Below, piece by piece: positions 1 through 9,617 of a stretch of 64,000 nt of DNA. The DNA is from Echinicola sp. 20G (GTDB lineage: Bacteria; Bacteroidota; Bacteroidia; Cytophagales; Cyclobacteriaceae). The stretch's first letter is position 1; each line of letters starts with the position of its first letter. The DNA lies in NCBI RefSeq assembly GCF_015533855.1, contig NZ_AP024154.1, forward strand, positions 2,920,501-2,984,500. The letters are read 5' to 3'. The notes under the pieces were generated by a model, which saw nothing but the letters and a program-made list of their open reading frames with translations, was not told the DNA's origin and searched no databases. A program made the position numbers and the translations under genes.

Positions 1-4
1 GGAA

Positions 5-343
5 TTAATCCCACTTCAAATCTTCTCCGAAATTATCTTCGGAACTGGTCTCAGCTTCAGCCTCGTATTGAGAGAAGTCAAAATCAGCCATTAATTCATT
101 TTTGACGTGATCTACAGTGTCTTGTAATGCATCAACGAACTTGGCAAAGTCTTCTTTGTAAAGAAAGATTTTGTGCTTTTCATAAACGAAATTGTCATCT
201 CTAACTTTTCGTTTGCTTTCAGTGATGGTAAGGTAATAATCGTTTGATCTCGTAGACTTTACATCAAAAAAGTAAGTTCTTTTTCCTGCTTTTACTTTTC
301 TTGAGAAAATCTCCTCTCTGTCGTTTCCTTTATGCTCTTCCAC
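5..343 (-). CDS. DUF3276 (PUR-alpha-like) protein
   Basis: A 112-aa protein of the small Bacteroidetes DUF3276 family, which has a PUR-alpha-type fold and is thought to bind single-stranded nucleic acid. Visible traits are a basic, beta-rich N-terminal half with the run GKRTYFFDVK and the motif NDYYLTITESKR, then an amphipathic helix, then a strongly acidic tail (EAEAETSSEDNFGEDLKWD). The length fits the family. The ATG lies at 341-343 and the stop is only 5 bases from the window edge, so the downstream neighbour is not visible. The biological role is not established; a nucleic-acid-binding regulatory role is inferred from the fold. Confidence 0.85.
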   Translation of the reverse strand: MEEHKGNDREEIFSRKVKAGKRTYFFDVKSTRSNDYYLTITESKRKVRDDNFVYEKHKIFLYKEDFAKFVDALQDTVDHVKNELMADFDFSQYEAEAETSSEDNFGEDLKWD

Positions 344-512
344 TTTCCAAAATTTTTAATTACTTATATCAAGGATTTATAATACGAATGACAAGTTAAA
401 TCAATTCGGGATTTAAATTCAAGGTCTTGGTAGGTTTTTTTTTAAGAAGGGTGCTGTTTTTTGTATAAAGCTTTAAAAGTCAGGTGTTTTTTTGGGAAAC
501 TGGTAAAAAGAA

Positions 513-538
513 AAAGGAGCGATGTTTGTCGCTCCTTT
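513..538 (-). terminator. Rho-independent terminator of the ferredoxin gene
   Basis: A 10-bp perfect inverted repeat (AAAGGAGCGA / TCGCTCCTTT) with a 6-base loop lies just past the ferredoxin stop codon. On the minus strand it is followed by a T-rich run. Confidence 0.8.
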
Positions 539-541
539 ATG

Positions 542-889
542 TTATTCTGCGTGTAAATATTCTTTCTTCGCCAAAAGCTCTTCTTCAGATTCAGGGTTGT
601 CAGGATCGTCAACGCAACAGTCCACAGGGCAAACAGCGGCACACTGAGGCTCCTCGTGAAATCCTGTACACTCTGTACATTTCTCGGTAACGATATAGTA
701 AAATTCATCAGAAACAGGCTCCTGAGGTTCTTCAGCGTCAATCACTGTACCGTCTTCCAGCTTTACCTCTTTGAGTTCAGTTCCACCGCCCCATGTCCAT
801 TCGATGCCACCTTCATAGATCGCAGTGTTAGGGCATTCAGGTTCGCATGCACCGCAGTTGATGCATTCGTCGGTTATCATTATTGCCAT
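542..889 (-). CDS. 4Fe-4S dicluster ferredoxin
   Basis: A 115-aa soluble electron carrier. The N-terminal cluster motif is [13 protein letters not shown]. The second group of cysteines follows an acidic insertion and reads [22 protein letters not shown], so two [4Fe-4S] clusters are expected, as in YfhL-like bacterial ferredoxins. I chose the ATG at 887-889 (protein starts MAIMITDEC) because AGGAGA sits 6 bases upstream; a longer reading from 952 adds a hydrophobic stretch unlike a ferredoxin. It is divergent from the LuxC-like acyl-CoA reductase at 1061, a frequent pairing in this phylum. The redox partner is not evident. Confidence 0.9.
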   Translation of the reverse strand: MAIMITDECINCGACEPECPNTAIYEGGIEWTWGGGTELKEVKLEDGTVIDAEEPQEPVSDEFYYIVTEKCTECTGFHEEPQCAAVCPVDCCVDDPDNPESEEELLAKKEYLHAE

Positions 890-1025
890 TATAATCTCCT
901 TTTTTAATTTCGAATTCAAAATTAAGAAGCATATAACAATATACCAATACAAATATTGATTCGCTAAATAATTTATAATGAATCTAGCTTAGAATTCCAA
1001 AATTCACTTTTTAATGACAAATAAA

Positions 1026-1033
1026 TATCTTTG
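1026..1033 (+). promoter_or_regulatory. Bacteroidetes-type -7 promoter element for acyl-CoA reductase
   Basis: TATCTTTG matches the Bacteroidetes TAnnTTTG -7 consensus and lies 28 bases before the ATG at 1061. No convincing -33 TTG is visible, so this is tentative. Confidence 0.4.
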
Positions 1034-1060
1034 TGGTCTTATACAAAAAAAGACAACGAA

Positions 1061-2077
1061 ATGACCCTTCAGGAGAGAATCAATGCTTTTGCTGCTTTAG
1101 GAAAGAAGCTATCATCTTTGCCCGATTATGAAATTGATGAATTGGCTTTTAGGGCTGAGAATAATAACAATTGGTTTACTCCTGACCAAGTGAAACTAGC
1201 ACTTCAGGGCTTGGTACAGCTCTTGGATGAAGAGGCCTTGAATAATTGGATGGCAAAATATCAGGTCAAAGATCAACCAGAACCTAAAACAGTTGGGGTA
1301 ATGATGGCTGGGAATATACCTGCGGTCGGGTTTCATGATTTAATGGCAGTTTTGTTGACAGGGCATATTGCTCACGTAAAGTTGAGTTCTACTGATCAGG
1401 TACTGCTTAAATGGTTGGTAAAGGAGTTGATAGAGTTAGCCCCTTATTTTGAGGATAAAGTGTTTTTTGAGGACATGCTAAAAGGCAAGGATGCCTACAT
1501 TGCGACGGGGAGTGATAACTCGGCCCGCTATTTTGAGTATTATTTTGGAAAATTCCCAAGTATTATTAGGAAAAACAGGACTTCAATTGCGGTGCTTGAT
1601 GGTTCAGAATCAGCCTTGGATTATAAAGAATTAGCTAAGGATATTTTTCAATATTTCGGCCTTGGTTGCAGAAATGTTTCCAAAGTTTACCTGAAAAGTG
1701 AATCACAGATAAAGGATTTTCTGACGGCTATCGAGGGCTACCATTTTGTGTTAAGCCACCATAAATACCTTAATAATTACGATTATAATAAATCCATTTA
1801 CCTTGTAAATGGTGATGTTCATCTGGATAATGGGTTTTTACTCTGTAAGCCAAGTGAGGAGTTGGTTTCTCCAGTTGCGGTTCTTTATTATGAGGTATAT
1901 GAGGAGGTAGAACAGTTAATGGAAAAAATAAAAGAAAAGGAAGATAAAATCCAATGCATTGTAAGTAGAGGAGGATGGTATCCAAGCAGTTTTGAATTTG
2001 GAGAAGCGCAAAGACCTTCTGTGGAGGATTATGCAGACCATGTGGATACGGTAGCTTTCTTGCAGGACCTTTCTTGA
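1061..2077 (+). CDS. LuxC-like acyl-CoA reductase
   Basis: A 338-aa protein of the LuxC-type acyl-CoA reductase family, within the aldehyde dehydrogenase superfamily. It would reduce acyl-CoA to aldehyde using a reduced cofactor. Recognisable parts are GVMMAGNIPAVGFHDLM, typical of the cofactor-binding region, and FGLGCRNVSKVY, whose cysteine is the likely catalytic thiol. I start it at ATG 1061 (MTLQERINAF); a TTG 30 bases upstream overlaps the putative promoter. No other lux genes are present, so bioluminescence is not implied. The divergent ferredoxin suggests a redox link, but that is inference. Confidence 0.82.
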   Translation: MTLQERINAFAALGKKLSSLPDYEIDELAFRAENNNNWFTPDQVKLALQGLVQLLDEEALNNWMAKYQVKDQPEPKTVGVMMAGNIPAVGFHDLMAVLLTGHIAHVKLSSTDQVLLKWLVKELIELAPYFEDKVFFEDMLKGKDAYIATGSDNSARYFEYYFGKFPSIIRKNRTSIAVLDGSESALDYKELAKDIFQYFGLGCRNVSKVYLKSESQIKDFLTAIEGYHFVLSHHKYLNNYDYNKSIYLVNGDVHLDNGFLLCKPSEELVSPVAVLYYEVYEEVEQLMEKIKEKEDKIQCIVSRGGWYPSSFEFGEAQRPSVEDYADHVDTVAFLQDLS

Positions 2078-2163
2078 TTCAGGGTTAATATATGGTGGAT
2101 GTTTTGGAGAAAGCCATTATATTATATGGTTAATAGTGCTCCCAGAATTAATCCGAACCCAAT

Positions 2164-3468
2164 TTGATCAATAGAGCAAAGAGTTTTTCCTTTCCAACCC
2201 CTTTTGGCTTGGCCCTTCTGCTGTCTGTAATTTGTATAGTTGGGGCGATTATAATGACTAAGTCGGATAAAATATCGACTTATTATTATACGTGGGAGGT
2301 CTTTGGCTTTTGGAGGAAAGGTTTCTGAGGATTGCTGGAGTTTACTTTGCAAATGGTTTTGATTTTGGTTTTTGGTCATGCATTGGCCATTTCCAAACCT
2401 GTGTCAAGCTTGCTAGGTAAGGTTTCCTCACTAGTGAAGTCCAATGTTCACGCCGTTTTATTGACCGGAGCGGTCACCATGATAGCCGGTTATTTCAATT
2501 GGGGCTTTGGTTTAATTTTAGGGGCTGTATTGGCGAAGAGGATAGGGAATCATGCCGTACAGCAGGGGATTCTAATTAATTATCCATTAGTAGCAGCATC
2601 TGGATACTTGGGGATGATGGTGTGGCATGGTGGGTTTTCTGGTTCAGCGCCCCTAAAAGTGGCCGAGCCCAATCATTTTTTGGTATCTGAAATTGGATCC
2701 ATTTCAGTTTCCGAAACTATCTTGAGCAAGGAGAATATCCTGATTAATAGTTTCCTTTTTTTCGCAATCATGATAACCCTTTGGCTACTTTCTCGAAAGA
2801 AGGTGGAATTCACCCCTGTAGAAGTGAGAGAAGAGTTTTTGGAAGTAGGTGAAGGAAAAGGTTATTTGGGATGGATAGTAGGAGGATTTATTTGTCTTTT
2901 AGGTTTTGGAAGTTTTTTTGAAAAAGGAGATAATGCCCTTGGTTTTATAGATCTTAATTATGTCAATTTTTTATTGCTTGGCTTTGGGATGGTGGCACAT
3001 AAAAGCTTAACAAATTATACCAAGGCTATCCAAAATGCCCTGAAAGGTGCTACAGGGATTATCTTGCAGTTTCCCTTTTATGGAGGCATCTTGGGAGTGT
3101 TGAAACATTCGGGTTTGTTGCTGTTGATCTCAAGTTATTTTGTGAGGCTTTCATCTCCTGATAGTTTTCCCTTTGTGACCATTATGAGTGCAGCTTTGGT
3201 AAATGTCTTTGTGCCTTCTGGAGGCGGGCAATGGGCTGTACAGGGGCCAGTGATCGTGGAGGCTGCCATAAAAATGGGCTTGCCCATTCATGAAATGGTT
3301 ATGGCGATGGCTTATGGGGACCAGCTAACCAATATGGTTCAGCCGTTTTGGGCATTGCCTTTATTGGCGATTACAGGGGTAGCGCCAAGGGACTTGTTGA
3401 AGTATACCATTTATTTTTTTGTGGTAGGGGGAATAGTGTTTGGATTGGGGGTGTTCTTGGCTTTTTGA
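2164..3468 (+). pseudogene. atoE: AtoE-family short-chain fatty acid transporter interrupted by in-frame TGA
   Basis: A membrane transporter of the AtoE family (short-chain fatty acid/acetoacetate uptake). The uninterrupted part, 2332-3468 (378 codons), contains the hallmarks GHALA, GFGLILGA, WHGGFSGSAPL, QFPFYGGI, VPSGGGQWAVQGP and MVQPFWALPLLAI, with many hydrophobic helices. The same frame continues upstream to a TTG at 2164 and encodes the missing first helix (FPTPFGLALLLSVICIVGAII). It is broken by one TGA at 2326-2328. Against the E. coli AtoE segment GFWNLLAF, the local reading is GF-stop-GLLEF, so the stop replaces a conserved Trp (TGG to TGA). A downstream restart would lose the first helix. 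It may be a recent pseudogene, a sequencing error or readthrough. Confidence 0.75.
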
Positions 3469-3580
3469 TAAAGGGATAATTCTACCAAAATCCCTTCAGG
3501 GAACTATTAAAGGGTTATTTTAAACCCTTATAAATAAGTGACAATACTTAGCTTTTGCTTCTCTTTTTCGCCTAAAACCG

Positions 3581-3588
3581 TATCTTTG
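3581..3588 (+). promoter_or_regulatory. Bacteroidetes-type -7 promoter element for aconitase
   Basis: TATCTTTG matches TAnnTTTG and lies 49 bases before the aconitase ATG. A TTG at 3555-3557 could be the -33 element, although the 23-base spacing is slightly long. Confidence 0.45.
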
Positions 3589-3636
3589 CCAACGATTTAA
3601 TTGAAATCAAGTTATCACTAAAATAATTCATTTCAA

Positions 3637-5904
3637 ATGGCATTTGATATAGAAATGATCAAGGCAGTGTATGCGAAGTATCCTGAGCGTATTGCAGCTG
3701 CCAGGAAGGTGGTGGGTAAACCACTTACTTTAGCAGAGAAAATCCTTTACGCACACCTTTGGGAAGGGAACGCTACACAAAACTTTGAAAGAGGGAAGTC
3801 TTACGTGGATTTTGCTCCTGATAGAGTAGCAATGCAAGATGCTACTGCCCAGATGGCCTTGTTGCAGTTTATGCAGGCTGGAAAGGAAAAAGTGGCAGTA
3901 CCTTCTACAGCGCATTGTGACCACTTAATTTTGGCGCAAAATGGAGCGAAAGAAGACTTGAAGAGCTCGCTTACTGCCAGCGGTGAAGTGTTTAACTTTT
4001 TGGAATCAGTTTCCAATAAATATGGCATTGGTTTCTGGAAACCTGGAGCAGGTATTATCCACCAAGTGGTTTTGGAAAATTATGCTTTTCCTGGAGGGAT
4101 GATGATCGGGACTGATTCCCACACCGTAAATGCCGGCGGTCTAGGTATGGTGGCTATTGGTGTAGGTGGTGCGGATGCTGTAGATGTAATGGCTGGAATG
4201 GCTTGGGAATTGAAATTCCCTAAATTGATTGGTGTGAAGCTTACCGGCAAAATGAACGGCTGGACTTCTGCCAAAGATGTGATTTTGAAAGTAGCTGGAA
4301 TCCTTACCGTAAAAGGGGGGACTGGCTGCATCGTTGAATATTTTGGTGAAGGTGCCCAGTCACTTTCAGCAACAGGTAAAGGTACTATTTGTAACATGGG
4401 GGCTGAAATTGGAGCTACAACTTCCACTTTTGGTTATGATGAGTCAATGGCACGTTACCTAAGAGCAACTGACCGTGCGGATGTTGCGGATTTGGCCAAT
4501 GAGGTGAAGGAACACTTGACAGGTGATGATGAAGTTTATGCCAATCCAGAGCAATATTTTGATCAGGTAATTGAAATTGATCTTTCTACCCTTGAGCCAC
4601 ATATCAATGGGCCATTTACACCTGATAGAGCTACTCCAGTTTCTCAAATTAGAGCTGAAGCAGAGAAAAATGGCTGGCCAACGAAAGTAGAGTGGGGCTT
4701 GATCGGTTCGTGTACCAATTCTTCCTATGAAGATTTGTCTAGAGCATCTTCAATTGCTCAGCAAGCTGTAGATAAAAAATTGAAAACCAAAGCTGATTTT
4801 GGGATTAACCCAGGTTCTGAGCAAGTAAGGTTTACTGCTGATAGAGATGGTTTATTAAAGATTTTCGAAGATCTTGACGCTACCATCTTTACCAATGCTT
4901 GCGGCCCTTGTATAGGTCAATGGGCTAGAACTGGAGCTGACAAGCAAGAGAAGAATACCATTGTTCACTCTTTCAACAGAAACTTCTCTAAGCGTGCTGA
5001 TGGTAACCCTAATACCCATGCTTTTGTGACTTCTCCTGAAATGGTTGCTGCGATTGCCATCTCTGGTGATTTAGGTTTCAACCCACTTACGGATAAATTG
5101 GTTAATGCGGAAGGTGAGGAAGTGACTTTAGATCCACCAAAAGGTGATGAGCTTCCAGAGAAAGGATTTGCTGTAGAAGATAATGGCTATCAGGCTCCTG
5201 CAGAGGATGGTAGTGATGTGGTTGTAAAAGTAAATCCTGAATCTAAGAGACTCCAGTTGTTGGAGCCTTTTGCTCCTTGGAATGGACAGAACATCACGGG
5301 TGCAAAACTTTTGATCAAGGCTTTTGGCAAGTGTACTACTGATCATATTTCAATGGCTGGTCCGTGGTTGAGGTTTAGAGGTCATTTGGATAATATTTCT
5401 GATAACTGCTTGATTGGTGCAGTAAATGCATTCAATGAGGAAACCAACAGTGTGAAGAGTCAATTGACTGGCGAATATGGTCCGGTTCCTGCTACTCAAA
5501 GGGCTTACAAAGCAGCAGGTGTACCAACTATCGTAGTAGGTGACCATAACTATGGTGAAGGTTCTTCCAGAGAGCATGCTGCCATGGAGCCAAGACACCT
5601 TGGTGTGAAAGCTGTGTTAGTGAAGTCATTTGCTAGAATTCACGAAACCAACTTGAAGAAGCAAGGTATGTTGGCATTGACATTTGCCAATGAGGCCGAC
5701 TATGATAAGGTAAAAGAAGATGATACCATCAACTTCTTGGATCTGGATCAGTTTGCTCCTGATAAGCCGCTTAATTTGGAGTTTGTCCATGCGGATGGTT
5801 CTAAAGATGTTATTGTTGCTAATCACAGTTACAATGATGCCCAGATTGGTTGGTTTAAGGCTGGCTCGGCGTTGAACTTGATCAAAGCACAACAAAAGGG
5901 CTGA
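3637..5904 (+). CDS. acn: Aconitate hydratase (mitochondrial-type)
   Basis: A 755-aa TCA-cycle enzyme that interconverts citrate and isocitrate through cis-aconitate, in the cytoplasm. The three [4Fe-4S] ligands are visible: Cys359 in GSCTNSS, and Cys422 and Cys425 in ACGPCIG. These positions are within one residue of the mitochondrial enzyme. [13 protein letters not shown] and the swivel-domain signature [18 protein letters not shown] are also present. Length is normal for the mitochondrial-type branch common in Bacteroidetes. It appears monocistronic, with its own promoter-like TATCTTTG upstream and a strong terminator downstream. Nothing looks damaged. Confidence 0.97.
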   Translation: MAFDIEMIKAVYAKYPERIAAARKVVGKPLTLAEKILYAHLWEGNATQNFERGKSYVDFAPDRVAMQDATAQMALLQFMQAGKEKVAVPSTAHCDHLILAQNGAKEDLKSSLTASGEVFNFLESVSNKYGIGFWKPGAGIIHQVVLENYAFPGGMMIGTDSHTVNAGGLGMVAIGVGGADAVDVMAGMAWELKFPKLIGVKLTGKMNGWTSAKDVILKVAGILTVKGGTGCIVEYFGEGAQSLSATGKGTICNMGAEIGATTSTFGYDESMARYLRATDRADVADLANEVKEHLTGDDEVYANPEQYFDQVIEIDLSTLEPHINGPFTPDRATPVSQIRAEAEKNGWPTKVEWGLIGSCTNSSYEDLSRASSIAQQAVDKKLKTKADFGINPGSEQVRFTADRDGLLKIFEDLDATIFTNACGPCIGQWARTGADKQEKNTIVHSFNRNFSKRADGNPNTHAFVTSPEMVAAIAISGDLGFNPLTDKLVNAEGEEVTLDPPKGDELPEKGFAVEDNGYQAPAEDGSDVVVKVNPESKRLQLLEPFAPWNGQNITGAKLLIKAFGKCTTDHISMAGPWLRFRGHLDNISDNCLIGAVNAFNEETNSVKSQLTGEYGPVPATQRAYKAAGVPTIVVGDHNYGEGSSREHAAMEPRHLGVKAVLVKSFARIHETNLKKQGMLALTFANEADYDKVKEDDTINFLDLDQFAPDKPLNLEFVHADGSKDVIVANHSYNDAQIGWFKAGSALNLIKAQQKG

Positions 5905-5924
5905 TAGATTTTATTAATGATATT

Positions 5925-5960
5925 AAAAAGGCTTACCGATTTATTCGGTAAGCCTTTTTT
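5925..5960 (+). terminator. Rho-independent terminator after aconitase
   Basis: A perfect stem (AAAGGCTTACCGA / TCGGTAAGCCTTT) with a 5-base loop is followed by a T run, 22 bases after the aconitase stop. Confidence 0.9.
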
Positions 5961-6146
5961 TATTTTAAAAGTTAATCGATTTAGCTTTTGCTATATTGAA
6001 TATTCTAAATTTTTGATGAATTGTTATTTTTAAATTAAATGTTTGATTAATTATATAATATATTATATTTCAGTAATAGTTTTGATTTATTCCAAAGTTT
6101 CACCTATTTTAAAGCGATTTATTGTAATTTCAAAAATGATAAGAAA

Positions 6147-8030
6147 TTGAACAATCTCTTTAAGACCGTAACGGACCAGTCCTCTGAGATGGTGTTTTTT
6201 GTTGAAAAGGTTTTTCCTCATGCCATTGTTTATGGAAACAAGGCTTTTCAAGATGAAATAGGTAGGTTACTTTCTGATAAAAGTCTTAGGGGGTTAGGGG
6301 TAGATATAAATACCATGTTGTTTCAAGAAGAGAATATTGTAGGTTATAACAACGATTATTATTCATTCATTGTTGAAGGTTCCCAAACAGGAATCGATTA
6401 CTATTTATTTCAGAAGGGGAGTAAAGTTATTCTTCCTGGTAGTGAAGATTCTTTAGATATTTTCAATAAACAGTTGAAAGCTGAAGAGAATTTTTTTAAG
6501 AATTTACTCGATAAAATACCTACAGCACTTTTCCAAATGGTTATGGATGACAGGGGGAAGATGAGTTTTAAATACTTCAGTGAGAGCCGGAAGGGAATGT
6601 TTGATGTGTATGGAAAAGATAAGGATCATTTTAAAAGCATAGATTTTTTATTGAGTAGGGTTCACCCAGATGATATTGGGATGGTTTTGAAGACTATTGT
6701 TTATAGTACCAGATCCATGTCGCACTGGAGATGTGAATTCCGGATAATTATCAATCCTGATGAGGGGCCTCGATGGGTAATTGGTGTGGCTTCACCTGAA
6801 AGTTTACCTTCAGGAATTAACTGGTATGGAAGCATAATTGATATTGCAGATATCAAAGAAAGAGAGTTAGCGTTGGAATCTGCTAAAAAGGCTGCAGAGG
6901 AGTCAAGTAGGACCAAGTCTGATTTTATTTCTATGATTACCCATGAAATCAGGACGCCTTTGAATGCAATCTCTGGTTCAGTCTATTCACTTTTTGGAGA
7001 GGAACATAGTAAGCTTCAAGAAGGGCCGTTAAATACAATCAATTTTGCGGTGGATAACCTGATTATTATGATCAATGACTTATTGGATTTCCAGAAGATA
7101 GAATCAGGTAAAATGTCCATTGAGTCTAAGCCTTTTAATGTTAAGCAACTCTTGGGACAAGTGGTGAATGGTTTGAAGTACCAAGCCCATGAATCCAAAA
7201 ATCAAGTCAACTTGATTGTGTCCGATAGGTTGGATATTAAAGTTTTGGGAGATAAGGTAAGGTTGTCTCAAGTATTGAATAACCTTATGACCAATGCTCT
7301 GAAGTTTACCAATGAGGGAAGGGTGAATTTAACAGCCACTTTGGTGCAGGATACTGAAAATCAAGTTAGGGTTTATTTTGAGGTGAAAGATACAGGTATC
7401 GGTATAGCTAGGGAGGACTTCAAAAAGGTGTTCAATGAATTCGATCAGGTAAATCATAGTTTTGATGTAAAATATGGTGGAACTGGCCTGGGAATGCCGA
7501 TTACCAAAAGGTTATTGGAAAACATGGGGAGCCAGATCCAGCTGGAATCAGAAGTAGGTGTAGGGAGTACTTTTTTCTTTGAAATTACCTTTGATAAGTA
7601 TTTTGCAGAGAATAATATTGAGGTATATAAGCCAACTATAGTAGAGACGGAGACTCCATTGGAGAAAACCCTTGTCCTACTTGCTGAGGACAACGATGTG
7701 AATGCCATTGTCATCATGAAGATAATAAGAAGGTGGGGCTTTGAATGTGAACGGGTTTGTAATGGAGCAGAAGCGCTGAGAGCTGTTGACTTAAAAAGCT
7801 ATGACATCATCTTGATGGATCTTCAAATGCCTGTGATGGACGGTTATGAGGCTGCAAGGCTAATAAAAGAAAAGACATCGATACCTATTATAGCCTTGAC
7901 AGCTGCTTCAAAAAGCGAGCTTCAAAATAGAATGGAGGACAGGCTGATGGATAGCTTTATCTCTAAGCCAATAGATGCACTAGAACTACAGGGAAGGATC
8001 AAAGAATTGGTAAAGGCTCATAAAGTCTGA
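6147..8030 (+). CDS. Hybrid sensor histidine kinase/response regulator with PAS domain
   Basis: A 627-aa signalling protein with no clear membrane segment, so probably cytosolic. In order: a degenerate N-terminal sensory region (about 1-105), a PAS_3-like domain (about 115-240, with HPDD and WRCEFRI), the dimerisation/phosphoacceptor domain with FISMITHEIRTPLNA (His266), an ATPase domain with the N box LNNLMTNALKF, G1 DTGIGI and G2 GGTGLGM, and a C-terminal receiver with LMDLQMPVMDG (Asp558). The start is a TTG at 6147; an ATG 11 bases upstream is out of frame. Its 3' end overlaps the convergent TPR lipoprotein gene by 13 bases. Ligand and output partner are unknown. Confidence 0.9.
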   Translation: MNNLFKTVTDQSSEMVFFVEKVFPHAIVYGNKAFQDEIGRLLSDKSLRGLGVDINTMLFQEENIVGYNNDYYSFIVEGSQTGIDYYLFQKGSKVILPGSEDSLDIFNKQLKAEENFFKNLLDKIPTALFQMVMDDRGKMSFKYFSESRKGMFDVYGKDKDHFKSIDFLLSRVHPDDIGMVLKTIVYSTRSMSHWRCEFRIIINPDEGPRWVIGVASPESLPSGINWYGSIIDIADIKERELALESAKKAAEESSRTKSDFISMITHEIRTPLNAISGSVYSLFGEEHSKLQEGPLNTINFAVDNLIIMINDLLDFQKIESGKMSIESKPFNVKQLLGQVVNGLKYQAHESKNQVNLIVSDRLDIKVLGDKVRLSQVLNNLMTNALKFTNEGRVNLTATLVQDTENQVRVYFEVKDTGIGIAREDFKKVFNEFDQVNHSFDVKYGGTGLGMPITKRLLENMGSQIQLESEVGVGSTFFFEITFDKYFAENNIEVYKPTIVETETPLEKTLVLLAEDNDVNAIVIMKIIRRWGFECERVCNGAEALRAVDLKSYDIILMDLQMPVMDGYEAARLIKEKTSIPIIALTAASKSELQNRMEDRLMDSFISKPIDALELQGRIKELVKAHKV

Positions 8031-8965
8031 GCCAGTTCAAGGTATTGTTGAGTAAGTTTGATTGAAGGGTCTTTTTGGTGGACTTCTGATAAATATTTTT
8101 GGGCAAGCGTTTTGTTCTCTTTAAAATAATAATAAATGCCCTTATTTCTGAGAGCGTACAGGTTTTTACTGTTTTGCTTGAGGCTGAAGTTGATGTCTTC
8201 GATTCCTTTTTCCAACTCACCATTAAAGAGGTAATATAATCCACGATTATTGTAAAAGTAAGCTTGACCGGAATTGAGGTCGATGGCTTTTTGTACCCAT
8301 GAGAGCGCAGTACTATAATTCCCGTTTTCAAAAGCGATTAATGACCTTAAGTTGTAAATATTGGCTTCGTTCGGGTTGATTTTTTCAGCGGTTTTTAGGT
8401 CTTCTTCTGCCATATGGTAGTCTTCCAGGTAATAGTATATGGTAGCTCTGTTGACATAAAGATCCGTTACTTTACTTTCCAGTTCAATCGCATTCTTAAA
8501 GGCGGCCAAGGCTTGTGAGTAATTGGTAAGTGCTTCTTGGGCTAAGCCTCTTATGAAATAGCCTTTGTAATTTTGGGGCGAGTTGGCAATAAGCCGATCT
8601 GCATCAGCGAGGGATTTGTAGTTTTCTCCATTGTCAAGATAAGTTAGAGCTCTCTGGTATCGGGCATCATAATTCGCTTGGTCGATTTCAAGTGCTTTTG
8701 AAAAGTCATTGATGGCTTGGTCCAGTTTGGCCATTCTAAGGTTTGAAATACCTCTATTATAAAAAGCATCAGCAAATTCTGGATCCAAGTCAATGGCCTC
8801 ATTGTAAAAATCTATGGCTCCTTCGTAATCGTTTTCCAACATTTTATTGTTTCCTTTTAAAAGAAACCTGCCTTTTTTGTCTTCTATGGAGTCACAGGAA
8901 AAAAGAAAGATGACGATTAGAAATAGAGAAAACAATAATTGTTGTGAAGAATGAAGCTTGTTCAT
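8018..8965 (-). CDS. TPR-repeat lipoprotein
   Basis: A 315-aa exported protein. It begins with a hydrophobic signal ending in FLFSC, a lipobox, so it should be a lipoprotein. The rest is a chain of about seven to eight tetratricopeptide repeats with motifs such as AFYNRGISNLRMAKLDQAI and AYFYNNRGLYYLFNGELEKG. TPR arrays mediate protein-protein contacts; no enzymatic motif is present and the partner is unknown. The last 13 bases overlap the end of the convergent histidine kinase gene, leaving no room for a terminator between them. Confidence 0.85.
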   Translation of the reverse strand: MNKLHSSQQLLFSLFLIVIFLFSCDSIEDKKGRFLLKGNNKMLENDYEGAIDFYNEAIDLDPEFADAFYNRGISNLRMAKLDQAINDFSKALEIDQANYDARYQRALTYLDNGENYKSLADADRLIANSPQNYKGYFIRGLAQEALTNYSQALAAFKNAIELESKVTDLYVNRATIYYYLEDYHMAEEDLKTAEKINPNEANIYNLRSLIAFENGNYSTALSWVQKAIDLNSGQAYFYNNRGLYYLFNGELEKGIEDINFSLKQNSKNLYALRNKGIYYYFKENKTLAQKYLSEVHQKDPSIKLTQQYLELAQTL

Positions 8966-9036
8966 GATGCTGTTAAGGTATTCTATTGGGCGAGTAAAGT
9001 TAATGAAAGCTTTTTATTTAAATTACAAATAAAGCT

Positions 9037-9066
9037 GTTTTGAAGTATAGTGAAGTACTTCAAAAC
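9037..9066. repeat. Perfect 11-bp inverted repeat in a divergent intergenic region
   Basis: GTTTTGAAGTA and its complement TACTTCAAAAC flank an 8-base spacer between the TPR lipoprotein gene (minus) and arsC (plus). No T run follows on either strand, so an operator is more likely than a terminator. Confidence 0.5.
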
Positions 9067-9230
9067 AAATCAGGGAGCTGAAGGATATATATAAAGAGGT
9101 TCTATTATAATTTAGTATTGATCCAAAATATATATGGTTTTCTTTGTTTTGGATAGAAGGCAGGGGGAACTTTCATGATTTTATTTTCTACATTGAATAA
9201 TTAATTTTGAATTCTTAATCAAAAAGTGAA

Positions 9231-9584
9231 ATGAGTAAAGTAAAGATTTTTCATAACCCAAGATGCGGTAAAAGCAGGAATTCACTGAAATTGCTTCAGG
9301 AGAAAATGCCAGAAGAACAAATAGAGATCATTAAATACCTGGAGACTCCTCCTTCTAAGACTGAGCTAAAAGCTGTGATTCAAATGTTAGGGATTTCCGC
9401 TGATCAATTGATTCGTAAGAATGAAAATGTATGGAAGGAAAATTTCAAAGGTAAAACGTTTGGAGAGGATGAATTGATTGATATTATGGTGGATAATCCC
9501 ATCCTAATTGAGCGTCCTATAGTAATCAAAGAGCGTAAGGCAGTTCTCGGAAGGCCACCGGAAAATATATTGGAGATTTTATAA
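9231..9584 (+). CDS. arsC: Arsenate reductase, glutaredoxin-type ArsC family
   Basis: A 117-aa thioredoxin-fold protein of the ArsC/YffB/Spx superfamily. HNPRCGKSRNS carries the catalytic cysteine at position 12, as in plasmid R773 ArsC. The three arginines that shape the anion pocket appear in LIRKNE (Arg62), IERPIV (Arg95) and LGRPPE (Arg108). Together these favour a true arsenate reductase over a YffB-like protein. It would reduce arsenate to arsenite in the cytosol using glutathione/glutaredoxin or similar thiols. No arsB or arsR is beside it. The downstream CDF exporter starts 33 bases after the stop, so the two may be co-transcribed. Confidence 0.87.
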   Translation: MSKVKIFHNPRCGKSRNSLKLLQEKMPEEQIEIIKYLETPPSKTELKAVIQMLGISADQLIRKNENVWKENFKGKTFGEDELIDIMVDNPILIERPIVIKERKAVLGRPPENILEIL

Positions 9585-9617
9585 ATTGTCTTTCCATTTG
9601 CGTTAAAGAGAACCCTT

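Noticed and set aside
2122-2379. Minus-strand ORF ending GFGLILGALLTI, resembling an AtoE helix
   Set aside because: The plus strand carries real AtoE coding sequence over most of it; the likeness is probably a low-complexity coincidence.
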